The notes under the pieces: generated by a model
Seen by the model: the letters and a program-made list of their open reading frames with translations, nothing else
What the model was told of the DNA's origin: nothing
Databases searched by the model: none
Made by a program: the position numbers and the translations under genes
Assembly: GCA_001920085.1 (NCBI GenBank)
Contig: MNJC01000126.1
Span: 1-10,148 of the forward strand
Direction of reading: 5' to 3'
DNA: 10,148 nucleotides
Source of the DNA: Actinobacteria bacterium 13_1_20CM_4_69_9
Lineage (GTDB): Bacteria > Actinomycetota > Thermoleophilia > Gaiellales > Gaiellaceae
Shown here: one piece after another, positions 1-6,563 of the stretch
Layout of the letters: every line of letters begins with the position of its first letter
How positions within the stretch are numbered: the stretch's first letter is position 1

Positions 1-609
1 AGTGTCGAGGAAGGTGATCTTCCGGCCGTTGTGCTCGGCCTGGTATGCGCCGATGTGCTGGGTGATGCCGCCGGCCTCGGTCTCGACGACGGACGTCTCG
101 CGGATCGCGTCGAGCAGCGTCGTCTTGCCGTGGTCGACGTGTCCCATGATGGTGACGACGGGTGGCCGCGCCGAGAGATCGGCCTCGCTGTCCTCGAAGA
201 CCTCGGGCTCTTCGTCCTCGTCGGCGGCGTGCCGGATCGTCAGCTCGCGCTCGGGCGCGAGCTCGGCCGCGATGAGCTCGACCTCGTCGTCACCGAGGGA
301 CTGCGTGATGGTGACGGCCTTGCCGAGGCCCATCATGAACATGATGATCTTCGGTGCGGGGACGCCGAGCGCCTGCGAAAGATCACGCACCGTCAGGCCC
401 GACTCGACTGAGACGGGGCCGGTGACGGGCGCCACCTCGCGCGGCTGCTTCGGGCGGGCGGCCTCGCGCTCGCGTTGCTGCTGCCGGGCGTCGCGCGGAC
501 GCGCGGCGGCGTTGTCGATGATCACGCGTCGCTTCCGGCGCGCGCCGGGGCCGCCCTGACGGGGCCGCATCGGCCGGTTTGGCCTATTTGGTCCGGATTC
601 GTTCGCCAT
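1..609 (-). CDS. infB: Translation initiation factor IF-2, N-terminal part (cut by window edge)
   Basis: IF-2 is the GTPase that brings initiator fMet-tRNA to the 30S subunit and promotes 50S joining. The first 203 residues are visible, starting at ATG 609. Residues 1-60 are a basic, Pro/Arg/Gln-rich linker with a KRRVIID stretch. Residues about 67-135 match the IF2_N fold (LTVRDLSQALGV, then KIIMFMMGLG). The G domain begins with the G1 P-loop GHVDHGKT at 156-163. The switch I/G2 region GGITQHIGAYQ follows at 180-190, and the sequence stops two residues into the G3 motif (DT of DTPGH). The N-terminal region before G1 is short compared with the several-hundred-residue extension of Streptomyces or E. 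coli IF-2. ylxR ends 7 bp upstream. I see no strong Shine-Dalgarno sequence, so translational coupling is likely. Identity is certain; only the 3' part is missing. Confidence 0.97.
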   Translation of the reverse strand, partial: MANESGPNRPNRPMRPRQGGPGARRKRRVIIDNAAARPRDARQQQREREAARPKQPREVAPVTGPVSVESGLTVRDLSQALGVPAPKIIMFMMGLGKAVTITQSLGDDEVELIAAELAPERELTIRHAADEDEEPEVFEDSEADLSARPPVVTIMGHVDHGKTTLLDAIRETSVVETEAGGITQHIGAYQAEHNGRKITFLDT

Positions 610-616
610 TACGTGT

Positions 617-853
617 TCAAGTGTAGAGAGATGCCAGTTCGGGTTCGACTCGGACGGTCCGCCGGAGGGTTCGGTTGAAGGCGCGCCGCGCCACCGCGCG
701 CTCGAAGCAGGAGAGGCGACGGCAGGTATAGGCGCCGCGTCCGGGCTCCTGTGCGCCCGGAACGAGCCGTCCGTCCCTCACGACGAACCGCAGGAGGTCG
801 CTCTGCGGGGCCTTCCGGCCGCAACCGACACAGCTCCTGATCGGCTCCGTCAC
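617..853 (-). CDS. ylxR: YlxR/DUF448 family RNA-binding protein
   Basis: This is a 78-residue basic protein of the YlxR (DUF448) family, almost always encoded between nusA and infB. The family signatures are clear: CVGCGRKAP at residues 8-16, GRGAYTC at 38-44, and a basic C-terminal helix (ARRAFNRTLRR). Four cysteines (8, 11, 44, 49) form two close pairs, which could support a metal site; that is inference. Family members are small nucleic-acid-binding proteins, and work in Bacillus subtilis links YlxR to RNase P modulation and gene regulation. The role here is unproven. The start is GTG at 853, which overlaps the nusA stop as GTGA. This 4-bp overlap supports the start choice and translational coupling to nusA. 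Confidence 0.93.
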   Translation of the reverse strand: MTEPIRSCVGCGRKAPQSDLLRFVVRDGRLVPGAQEPGRGAYTCRRLSCFERAVARRAFNRTLRRTVRVEPELASLYT

Positions 854-2277
854 GCAGCAGGTGCGCCCTCGCCGCCTTCCTCGTGCTCGACCGGGATCCC
901 AGCGGGGACCTCGTGCGGCGGGGCCGTGGCCGGATGTGACACGTCGAGGTCGACCTCGCCTTCCTCCGCCGCGATCTCCGTCGCGTCCGGCCCGTGGGTC
1001 GCGACGACGTCCGCGGGGGCCTCCGACTCGAGCGGCTCCTCGCTCTCGGCGGGGAGGCTCTCGGGACCGATGCTCTCCGCCTCCGGCGGCGCGAGATCGG
1101 AGCAGAGCACTGCCGCACAGCGGCCGGTGAACTCCTCACCCTCGCCGCCGCCGTACGCGGCGGCAGCTTCCGCCTGTGCGAACTCGGTGTCGGACTGGAT
1201 GTCGACCTTCCAACCGGTCAGCCGTGCGGCGAGCCGAGCGTTCAGGCCTTCTTTGCCGATCGCCAGTGCGAGCTGGTCGTCCGGCACGATGACCGTCGCT
1301 TCCTTCGTGTCGTCATCGACGAAGACCTCGCGCACGCGCGCCGGCGAAAGCGCCTTGGCGACGAATCGCGCCGGCTCGGAGTTCCAGGGAATGATGTCGA
1401 TCTTCTCGCCGCGCAACTCCGACACGACCATGCGGACACGGGAGCCGCGCGGGCCGACGCATGCGCCGACGGGATCGACGCCCTGGGCGTGTGACTCGAC
1501 GGCGATCTTCGAGCGGTAGCCCGGCTCGCGCGCGACGCCGCGGATCTCGACGAGGCCGTCGGCGATCTCGGGAACCTCGAGCTCGAACAGTGTCTTGATC
1601 AGCTCGGGGTCGCGGCGGGAGAGGATCACCTGCGGGCCTTTCGTCCCAGACCGGACCTCGGTGATGACGGCCTTGATCCGCGAGCCCTGCTCGTAGCGCT
1701 CGCCGTCGACCTGCTCGGAGCGCGGCAGCAGCGCCTCGACCTTGCCGAGGTCGACGAGCACGTTGTTGCGGTCGCCCGCCTGCTGGACGATGCCCGTGAC
1801 GACTTCGCTCTCACGGTCCTTGTACTCGTCGTACATCATCATCCGCTCGGCCTCGCGGATCCGCTGCAGGATCACCTGCTTCGCGGTCTGCGCGGCGATC
1901 CGGCCGAAGTTCTCGGGTGTGACGTCCTCGCGCTTGACCTGATCCGCCGGCACCTCTGACCAGTCGATGTCGAGATCGTTGTCCGAGAGCAGCGTGTGCG
2001 AGCGCTCGCCGTTCTCGGCTTCGATCCGCTCGAGCTCCTCGAGCGCGCGCTCGCGCGCCTCGTCGAGCAGGCGCTCCTCGATGTCCGGCGGCAGCTCGAT
2101 CGAGTACACGCGGAAGTCGCCCTGCTCGTCGATCTCGACGGTGGCATGGCGCGACGCGCCCGGCGTCTTCTTGTACGCGGCCAGCAGGGCGTCCTCGAGC
2201 GCCGAGACGAGCGCTCCGCTCTCGATGCCCTTCTCGCGTTCGATGTCTCTGACTGCGTCGACGATCTCTTGCGTCAT
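850..2277 (-). CDS. nusA: Transcription termination/antitermination factor NusA
   Basis: NusA binds RNA polymerase and nascent RNA and modulates pausing, intrinsic termination and antitermination. The 475-residue product has an N-terminal polymerase-binding domain (about 1-145, with PENFGRIAAQTAKQVI at 121-136), an S1 domain (about 155-222, ending in VILSRRDP), KH1 with GPRG at 275-278, and KH2 with GKEG at 341-344. Between residues 62 and 112 there is a Glu/Arg-rich, probably helical stretch that seems longer than in classical NusA. After about residue 375 the protein becomes Gly/Glu/Pro-rich and acidic to the end, without the repeated acidic domains of E. coli NusA. It contains a Cys pair (C387, C392) in GRCAAVLC. 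The ATG at 2277 overlaps the rimP stop as ATGA, and the TGA at 852-850 overlaps the ylxR start. Confidence 0.97.
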   Translation of the reverse strand: MTQEIVDAVRDIEREKGIESGALVSALEDALLAAYKKTPGASRHATVEIDEQGDFRVYSIELPPDIEERLLDEARERALEELERIEAENGERSHTLLSDNDLDIDWSEVPADQVKREDVTPENFGRIAAQTAKQVILQRIREAERMMMYDEYKDRESEVVTGIVQQAGDRNNVLVDLGKVEALLPRSEQVDGERYEQGSRIKAVITEVRSGTKGPQVILSRRDPELIKTLFELEVPEIADGLVEIRGVAREPGYRSKIAVESHAQGVDPVGACVGPRGSRVRMVVSELRGEKIDIIPWNSEPARFVAKALSPARVREVFVDDDTKEATVIVPDDQLALAIGKEGLNARLAARLTGWKVDIQSDTEFAQAEAAAAYGGGEGEEFTGRCAAVLCSDLAPPEAESIGPESLPAESEEPLESEAPADVVATHGPDATEIAAEEGEVDLDVSHPATAPPHEVPAGIPVEHEEGGEGAPAA

Positions 2278-2711
2278 CTCGTCCCCACTTCCTCGATCAG
2301 GTTGCCCCGGACGATCGCGTCATACGGGACGTCAATGGACTCGCCGTTCGTGCGCACAGTGACCTTGCGCTCGCCGGCCGCGACGACCTCGCCGCGGACG
2401 CGGTTGCGGCCGTCCGTGCGGAGCGCGACCCGGCGCCCGACGGCGTTGCGGAAATGCGATTGCGTGCGGAGTGGCCGCTCGATCCCCGGAGACGAGACGT
2501 CGACCGAGTAGTCGCGCAGGTACTCGCGGAGCACGTTGGTCACGCGCTCGCACAGCGCGTGGTCGACGCCCCCGACGTGGTCGACGTAGACGGTGAACCG
2601 GTCGGGGCTGGTCAGCTCGACGGCAAGGACCTCGGTGCCCGGCAGGGCGCCTTCGACTCTGGGGGTTATCTCCCGCGTCAACTGTCGTTCCTTGTCGTGT
2701 GTGGTGGCCAT
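2274..2711 (-). CDS. rimP: Ribosome maturation factor RimP
   Basis: RimP assists late maturation of the 30S ribosomal subunit. The product is 145 residues, normal for the family. The N-terminal alpha/beta domain carries the characteristic SPGIERPL motif at 74-81, preceded by VDHALCERVTNVL at 49-61. The C-terminal SH3-like domain follows (about 88-140, GRRVALRTDGRNRVRGEV). No other in-frame ATG, GTG or TTG lies nearby upstream, so ATG 2711 is favoured. A GGGAG Shine-Dalgarno-like sequence (2718-2714) sits only 2 nt before it, which is unusually close. rimP is the first gene of a tightly overlapped rimP-nusA-ylxR-infB operon and lies directly behind an intrinsic terminator with a competing hairpin (see 2729-2781). 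Confidence 0.95.
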   Translation of the reverse strand: MATTHDKERQLTREITPRVEGALPGTEVLAVELTSPDRFTVYVDHVGGVDHALCERVTNVLREYLRDYSVDVSSPGIERPLRTQSHFRNAVGRRVALRTDGRNRVRGEVVAAGERKVTVRTNGESIDVPYDAIVRGNLIEEVGTR

Positions 2712-2728
2712 CGCTCCCGTCCTGTCAC

Positions 2729-2753
2729 AAAAAATGGGCCCGCAGGCCCATTT
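2729..2753 (-). terminator. Intrinsic terminator in the rimP leader
   Basis: Read on the minus strand, the arm AAATGGGCC (2753-2745), loop TGCG and arm GGCCCATTT (2740-2732) form a perfect 9-bp stem. It continues into TTT (2731-2729), giving six consecutive T residues (2734-2729). This is a canonical Rho-independent terminator. It is 43 bp past the dtd stop and its U-tract ends 17 nt before the rimP ATG. It could simply end the dtd transcript. However, no room remains downstream for a normal rimP promoter, so rimP transcription must pass through it, which argues for a conditional terminator. Confidence 0.88.
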
Positions 2754-2781
2754 CGCAAACTGCTCGAAATGTGGTGCCTGC
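2742..2781 (-). promoter_or_regulatory. Putative antiterminator hairpin competing with the rimP terminator
   Basis: Minus-strand RNA can pair GCAGG (2781-2777) with CCUGC (2746-2742), CC (2774-2773) with GG (2748-2747), and CAUUUCG (2771-2765) with CGAAAUG (2755-2749). The loop is AGCAGUUUG (2764-2756). This makes 14 Watson-Crick pairs with only small one-sided bulges (CA and A). All nine bases of the terminator's 5' arm (2753-2745) are used, so the two structures are mutually exclusive. The pairing is seen directly; its regulatory use is inference. The effector is unknown. Confidence 0.6.
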
Positions 2782-2790
2782 AGGATAGCA
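2782..2790 (-). promoter_or_regulatory. Possible extended -10 promoter element for rimP operon
   Basis: The minus-strand string TGC-TATCCT (2790-2782), just after the dtd stop, resembles an extended -10 element (TGn followed by TATnnT). I find no convincing -35 hexamer 16-18 bp upstream. Initiation about 7 nt downstream (near 2775) would give a leader of about 64 nt that keeps the inner 7-9 bp of the alternative hairpin and the whole terminator, but loses the outer GCAGG arm. One degenerate motif in GC-rich DNA is weak evidence. Confidence 0.25.
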
Positions 2791-2795
2791 AGCCG

Positions 2796-3230
2796 CTAGT
2801 CGAGCACGATCGTCACGGGCCCGTCGTTGACGAGCTCGACGGCCATGTGCGCCCCGAAGACGCCGCGTTCGACCGCGACGCCCTCGCGTTCGAGAGCGGC
2901 GCAGAACGCGTCGTACAGGGGCTCGGCGCGATCCGGCCGCGCCGCGTCGGTGAAGCTCGGGCGGTTCCCTTTGCGGGTATCTGCGATCAGCGTGAACTGG
3001 CTGACGACGAGCGCCGCACCGCGTACGTCGAGCAGGCTGCGTGCGAACTTCCCCCCGTCGTCCTCGAAGATGCGGAGGCGGGCGACCTTGCTCGCCATGC
3101 GCTCGGCATCGGCGGCCGCGTCGGCGCGTGCGACGCCGAGCAGAACGACGAGGCCCTGGGCGATCGCGCCCACAGGATCGCCGGCCACGACGACCCGCGC
3201 TCGGGAGACCCGCTGGCACACGGCGCGCAT
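2796..3230 (-). CDS. dtd: D-aminoacyl-tRNA deacylase (DTD)
   Basis: DTD hydrolyses D-aminoacyl-tRNAs, and glycyl-tRNA mischarged to tRNA-Ala, as a proofreading step before translation. The 144-residue length is standard. The start MRAVCQRVSRARV is typical of the family. The catalytic SQFTL motif is at 77-81, KGNRPSF at 87-93, and the Gly-cisPro motif NDGPVT at 135-140, so the active site looks complete. ATG 3230 is chosen because it begins the conserved beta strand; an ATG at 3240 is out of frame. No clear Shine-Dalgarno sequence is visible. The gene stands apart from its upstream neighbour by 157 bp and may have its own promoter there. Confidence 0.96.
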   Translation of the reverse strand: MRAVCQRVSRARVVVAGDPVGAIAQGLVVLLGVARADAAADAERMASKVARLRIFEDDGGKFARSLLDVRGAALVVSQFTLIADTRKGNRPSFTDAARPDRAEPLYDAFCAALEREGVAVERGVFGAHMAVELVNDGPVTIVLD

Positions 3231-3387
3231 CGACCGTCATCTTCACATCGGCGTGTTCTAGGTACACGCGCGAACGCGCGGGCGCGTCCCCACCCCGGGA
3301 GGGGGGTTCACCCGCCGCCCGCTGCGGCCGACGCTAACGCGGAATCTCGCACGCGTCTGTCACGCGCACGCGCCGATTCCGTGACTC
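3231..3387. other. Structured intergenic region between TPR gene and dtd
   Basis: This 157-bp stretch has no ORF I would support. It contains several inverted repeats. CGGAATC (3340-3346) pairs with GATTCCG (3375-3381) around an inner CGCGT/ACGCG stem (3352-3356 with 3362-3366), beginning 6 bp after the TPR stop codon. ACGCGC (3266-3271) can pair with GCGCGT (3282-3287), and CCCC (3293-3296) with GGGG (3301-3304). None is followed by a T-run on the minus strand, so none is a canonical intrinsic terminator. I see no convincing -35/-10 pair for dtd. Confidence 0.5.
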
Positions 3388-3762
3388 TTACTCCGGCTCG
3401 TCCGGACCGGGCTCGTCCAGGTCGAGGATGCGCGAGGCGTAATGCTCGTTCTCCGGGCGCAACGAGCTGGCGAGCTTGTAGTGGCCGTTCGCCTCGGCGT
3501 CCTTTCCCTGCTTCTCGAGCGCGCGGCCGAGCGCATAGTGCGCGTAGTCGTCGGCCGGCGAGAGCTCGAGCATGACGCGAAACTCCTCCTCCGCCTCCTG
3601 GTAGCGCTGGATCCGGAGGTACGCGATCCCCAGCGCCTCGCGGATCGACGCCTTCCGCGGTTCGCGCCGCTTCGCCTTCTCCAGCGCGACTGTCGCCTGG
3701 GCGGCCCGGCCCTTGCGAAGGTGCGCTCGCCCCTGCTGGTAGAGGTCGTAGGTCTCGCTCAT
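3388..3762 (-). CDS. Small tetratricopeptide-repeat (TPR) protein
   Basis: This 124-residue protein consists almost entirely of about three TPR units (roughly residues 4-37, 38-71 and 72-105). The typical helix A/B patterns are visible: YQQGRAHLRKGRAAQA, ALGIAYLRIQRYQEAEEEF and AHYALGRALEKQGKDAEA, each ending near a conserved Pro. An acidic Pro-rich tail (DLDEPGPDEPE) follows. There is no signal peptide or membrane segment, so it is probably a cytoplasmic scaffold for protein-protein contacts. Partner and function cannot be read from the sequence. The ATG at 3762 overlaps the stop of the nucleotidyltransferase gene as ATGA, indicating coupled expression and perhaps a related function. Confidence 0.85.
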   Translation of the reverse strand: MSETYDLYQQGRAHLRKGRAAQATVALEKAKRREPRKASIREALGIAYLRIQRYQEAEEEFRVMLELSPADDYAHYALGRALEKQGKDAEANGHYKLASSLRPENEHYASRILDLDEPGPDEPE

Positions 3763-4457
3763 ATCCCTCTCAGATACGAAAAGTTCTCCTCCACCAAGTC
3801 AAGCGGATCCGTCAAATCCCGCGTCGTCCCGATCTCGATTGCGGTAACGGCCTCCCCCGCGTCGATCGCAGACTGGTAAGCGTTCCCGAGCTCGTACGGC
3901 GGCCGATCGAGGCACAGGCGCTCCGCGACCGCGCCGCCGAGCCCCCAGAGAGGCGCCGGCGTCCACACCAGGCCGGGATCGTCGTCACGCATCTGCACGA
4001 TCCGGTCGCCCTCTCGCCGGACTCCTGGCCGCCCGGAATCTCGCCCCGGAACCGTGCGGACGGCCAACGCGCCCGCCGCGCCCGAGGCCGCAAAGGCCGC
4101 GACGAAGCGCCCGACGTCACCCGCTGTGAACACCGTGTCCGCGGCGGAGACGACCGACGGCGCCCGCGCGCCGTCGCGGAGCGCGCGCTGCACGGCGTCG
4201 GCGGAGCCGAGCACGCCGGGCTGGCGCACGAAGTGGATATCCACCCCGAACGCCGGGCCGTCGCCGATGAGGCCCTCAACCTGCTCGGCGAGGTGCCCCG
4301 TCACCACCCAGACGCGCCTGCACCCCGCCGCGGCCAGCTCACGCAGGAGCAGCGCGATCACCGGACGGCCGTCGATGGGCAGCACCGGCTTTGCCCAACG
4401 CTCCGTCAGCGGCCGCAGCCGGGTGCCGAGGCCGGCCGCCATCACGACGGCGTCCAC
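3759..4457 (-). CDS. Sugar-phosphate nucleotidyltransferase (NTP_transferase family)
   Basis: Members of this family transfer NMP from an NTP to a sugar 1-phosphate to give NDP-sugars for cell-wall or glycan synthesis. The signature AAGLGTRLRPLT is at residues 7-18 and is followed by KPVLPIDGRPVI (23-34). GSADAVQ (84-90) fits the nucleotide-binding loop, and AADTVF (105-110) supplies the likely metal-binding Asp107. At 232 residues it has only the catalytic Rossmann-like domain, with no C-terminal left-handed beta-helix of GlmU type. It is closest in style to MurU/mannose-1-phosphate guanylyltransferase-like enzymes. The sugar and base specificity cannot be decided by eye. The GTG start at 4457 lies 2 bp after the transglutaminase stop; the next possible start (ATG, residue 6) would cut into the first beta strand. 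Confidence 0.88.
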   Translation of the reverse strand: MDAVVMAAGLGTRLRPLTERWAKPVLPIDGRPVIALLLRELAAAGCRRVWVVTGHLAEQVEGLIGDGPAFGVDIHFVRQPGVLGSADAVQRALRDGARAPSVVSAADTVFTAGDVGRFVAAFAASGAAGALAVRTVPGRDSGRPGVRREGDRIVQMRDDDPGLVWTPAPLWGLGGAVAERLCLDRPPYELGNAYQSAIDAGEAVTAIEIGTTRDLTDPLDLVEENFSYLRGI

Positions 4458-4459
4458 GA

Positions 4460-6563
4460 CTACCCGAGCCCGAGCGACCGGACGGAGACGAGCCCGCGCG
4501 CACGGTCGAGCACGAACAGCCCGCGGCGCAGCTTCCGCTTCAGCTCACGCAGCTCGACGCGGGCACGCCGGGAGGCGGCACGCGCCTCCGGCTGCGGCCC
4601 GTAGCGCGCGGCCGCGGCGGCGCGCGCGAACGGGCCAGCGTCGACGCCGAAGCGCTCGGCGATCGTCGCCCCCAGCTCGTGGAGCGTCACCGCACGCGAG
4701 GACGGGACGCGCTGGTCCTGCAGGAACTCTGCGAGCTCCTGCGCGCAGGCCGACGCGATCCTCCGAGGATCGCGGGACAGGTAGCGAATTTTCCGCCGCG
4801 CGAGCTTGAGCACGACGATCACGACCGCAACCCCCGCAGCGAGCAGAAGGAGGAAGAAGAGCAGGCTCGGCGCGTGGTGCTCCGCAGGCGGAGGCACGTG
4901 GAGACCGCGCACGGGAACGTCCGCCGCGGAACGCGGCGTCCGGAGCCGGTCATCGTGCCCGACGATCGCCTGCGCCCCGCCGCCGAAGACCTCGCCCCCC
5001 TTGACGACGGTCGCGAGCAGCTTCGCCGCGGCCGACGGGTCGAAGCCGCGCGAGGTTGAACTGTACGAGCCGCTCAGCCGGCCGCGCCCCGGGGTGGGAT
5101 CGAACGGCAACCACCCGTAGCGCGGGAACCAGGCCTCGACCCACGTGTGGGCGTCGTGGTCGCTGACCGTCCACGTGCCGTCGTGGTAGTGCCCCGGCAC
5201 GAAGCCGGAGCGGCGGCAGCCCCGGCGTCGTTCCGGGTTGCTCGGAGTACGTGAAGCCGCCGGTGACGCGGAACCAGCGCTCGAGCGCGACCGCGGCCGC
5301 GTAGGGGGAGCGCGTTTGCCCGGCGACGGCCCGCGCGCGGTCGTAGAGCTCCGCGTAGGGCTGGAGACGTCCCGTCAGCAGCGCGAACATCCGCCGCTCG
5401 CGCCCCGCGGCGAGGAATGGAGGAGCATTCGCGCGGCCGCGCAGCTCGAGCTCGCTACCCGCCCTCGTCAGAGCGGCGGGATACGCAGCGCGAACCCGGA
5501 CGAGCTGCACGGGCGTCGGGCGCGCCGCGAAGCTCCAGATCGAGTAGCGCTGGTCGCGGTGAAGCCCGTCGACGACTGTGACGACCCCGCTTCCGGAGGG
5601 AACCGCAGGCTCGCTGACGTTGTACGCAACGGGAATGCTCGCACCGACGAGATGGTTGTCATCGAGGGCCCTTACGGTCACGTCCTGCCGGATCCACTTG
5701 CTGTGGTCCTCCACCCCCCGCGGCGAGAGCGCGCTCGGCTCGTCCGGCGCTACACGCGACAGACGTTCGCGCCAGCGAGTTCCGTCGAACCGGTCGAGCA
5801 CGGTTGCGCGCCAGTACATCGGCCGCCGCGGTGCCTGGATCGACAGGACGGTGGTGACCTTCTTGGGGAAGCGCACCCCGCCGTAGTTCGCATCCCAGAC
5901 ATAGCGCACGCTGACCGGTTTCTGCGGTCGTGTGTAGAAGTCCCAGTGCTGCCAGTCGAGGAACGCGTCCTTCGCAACGGCCGCCGAGCTCGACAGCGCG
6001 AAAGCACCGAAGATCACCACGGCCGCAGCGCCGACAGCGAGGCGGCTCGGACGGGCCGTCAGGCCGGCGAGCAGGAGCAGGGCGCCGGCAAGGATGACGA
6101 CCCCTCTCCCGAGCTCGTTGCCGCCGGCGAGGAGCGTCGCCGGCCACCCCGCGCCGACGAGAAAGGCGATCACTGCCGGCACCGCCCTGCGTGCCGCAAC
6201 CGCAAGCGCCACTGCGAGCGTGAACGCGAAGATCGCGATCAGCACGACCTGGTGCATGCGCACGAGCTCGTGCGGGTCGAAGGGAAGCCTGTAGTCGTAG
6301 AAGTCGAGGAAGCCGCGCTCGAAGCGCCCGGCCGCACGTCCGACGTGGAGCGGCGCCACGGCGAAGGCGATGCAGAAGGCGAAGAATGCCGCCACCGCGA
6401 CGGCGCAGAAGCGTGCCCACCGCGGACGCACGAGCGTCGGCGCAATCGCGAGCACGACGAGCGCGAACGGCCGGCCGCCACCCGACCGCGGGTCCTCGAA
6501 GCGCAGCCAGTCGACGGCGATCACGAGCCCGGCGACACCCGAGAGGACCGCCGTCCTAAGCAT
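4460..6563 (-). pseudogene. TgpA-like membrane transglutaminase, broken by an internal deletion/frameshift
   Basis: The gene starts at ATG 6563 inside the DUF58 gene (8-bp overlap). The first reading frame gives about 452 normal residues: N-terminal hydrophobic segments (about 5-20, 33-44, 52-72, 104-123, 127-147, 153-169, 175-192), an extracytoplasmic DUF3488/TgpA-like domain, and the start of the transglutaminase core (GGFTYSEQPGTTPGLPPL, 435-452). Near 5208 the family sequence continues in another frame: SGFVPGHYHDG, then DAHTWVEAW with the catalytic His and FDPTPG with the catalytic Asp. Next come one transmembrane segment (minus strand, about 4870-4810) and a DUF4129-type cytoplasmic tail ending at TAG 4462-4460. 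The stretch expected between GLPPL and SGF, with the catalytic Cys in a GYCxxFA-type motif and an LGIPARV-type segment, is missing. From memory it is about 33 residues. Either the gene is inactivated or the assembly lost about 100 bases. Confidence 0.85.

Noticed and set aside
609..1139. A 176-codon minus-strand frame spanning the end of nusA and ylxR
   Set aside because: Arg/Ser-rich translation in the wrong frame; nusA and ylxR in this region have clear motifs and a GTGA overlap.
2729..2795. A tRNA gene before rimP, as the metY gene in the E. coli operon
   Set aside because: The stretch is too short and has no TTCGA arm, anticodon arm or CCA end; the pairing is that of a terminator/antiterminator.
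2454..3575. A 373-codon plus-strand frame across rimP, the leader and dtd
   Set aside because: It runs through three recognised minus-strand features including the terminator hairpin, and its translation has no domain and degenerates into Arg/Pro/Ala repeats.
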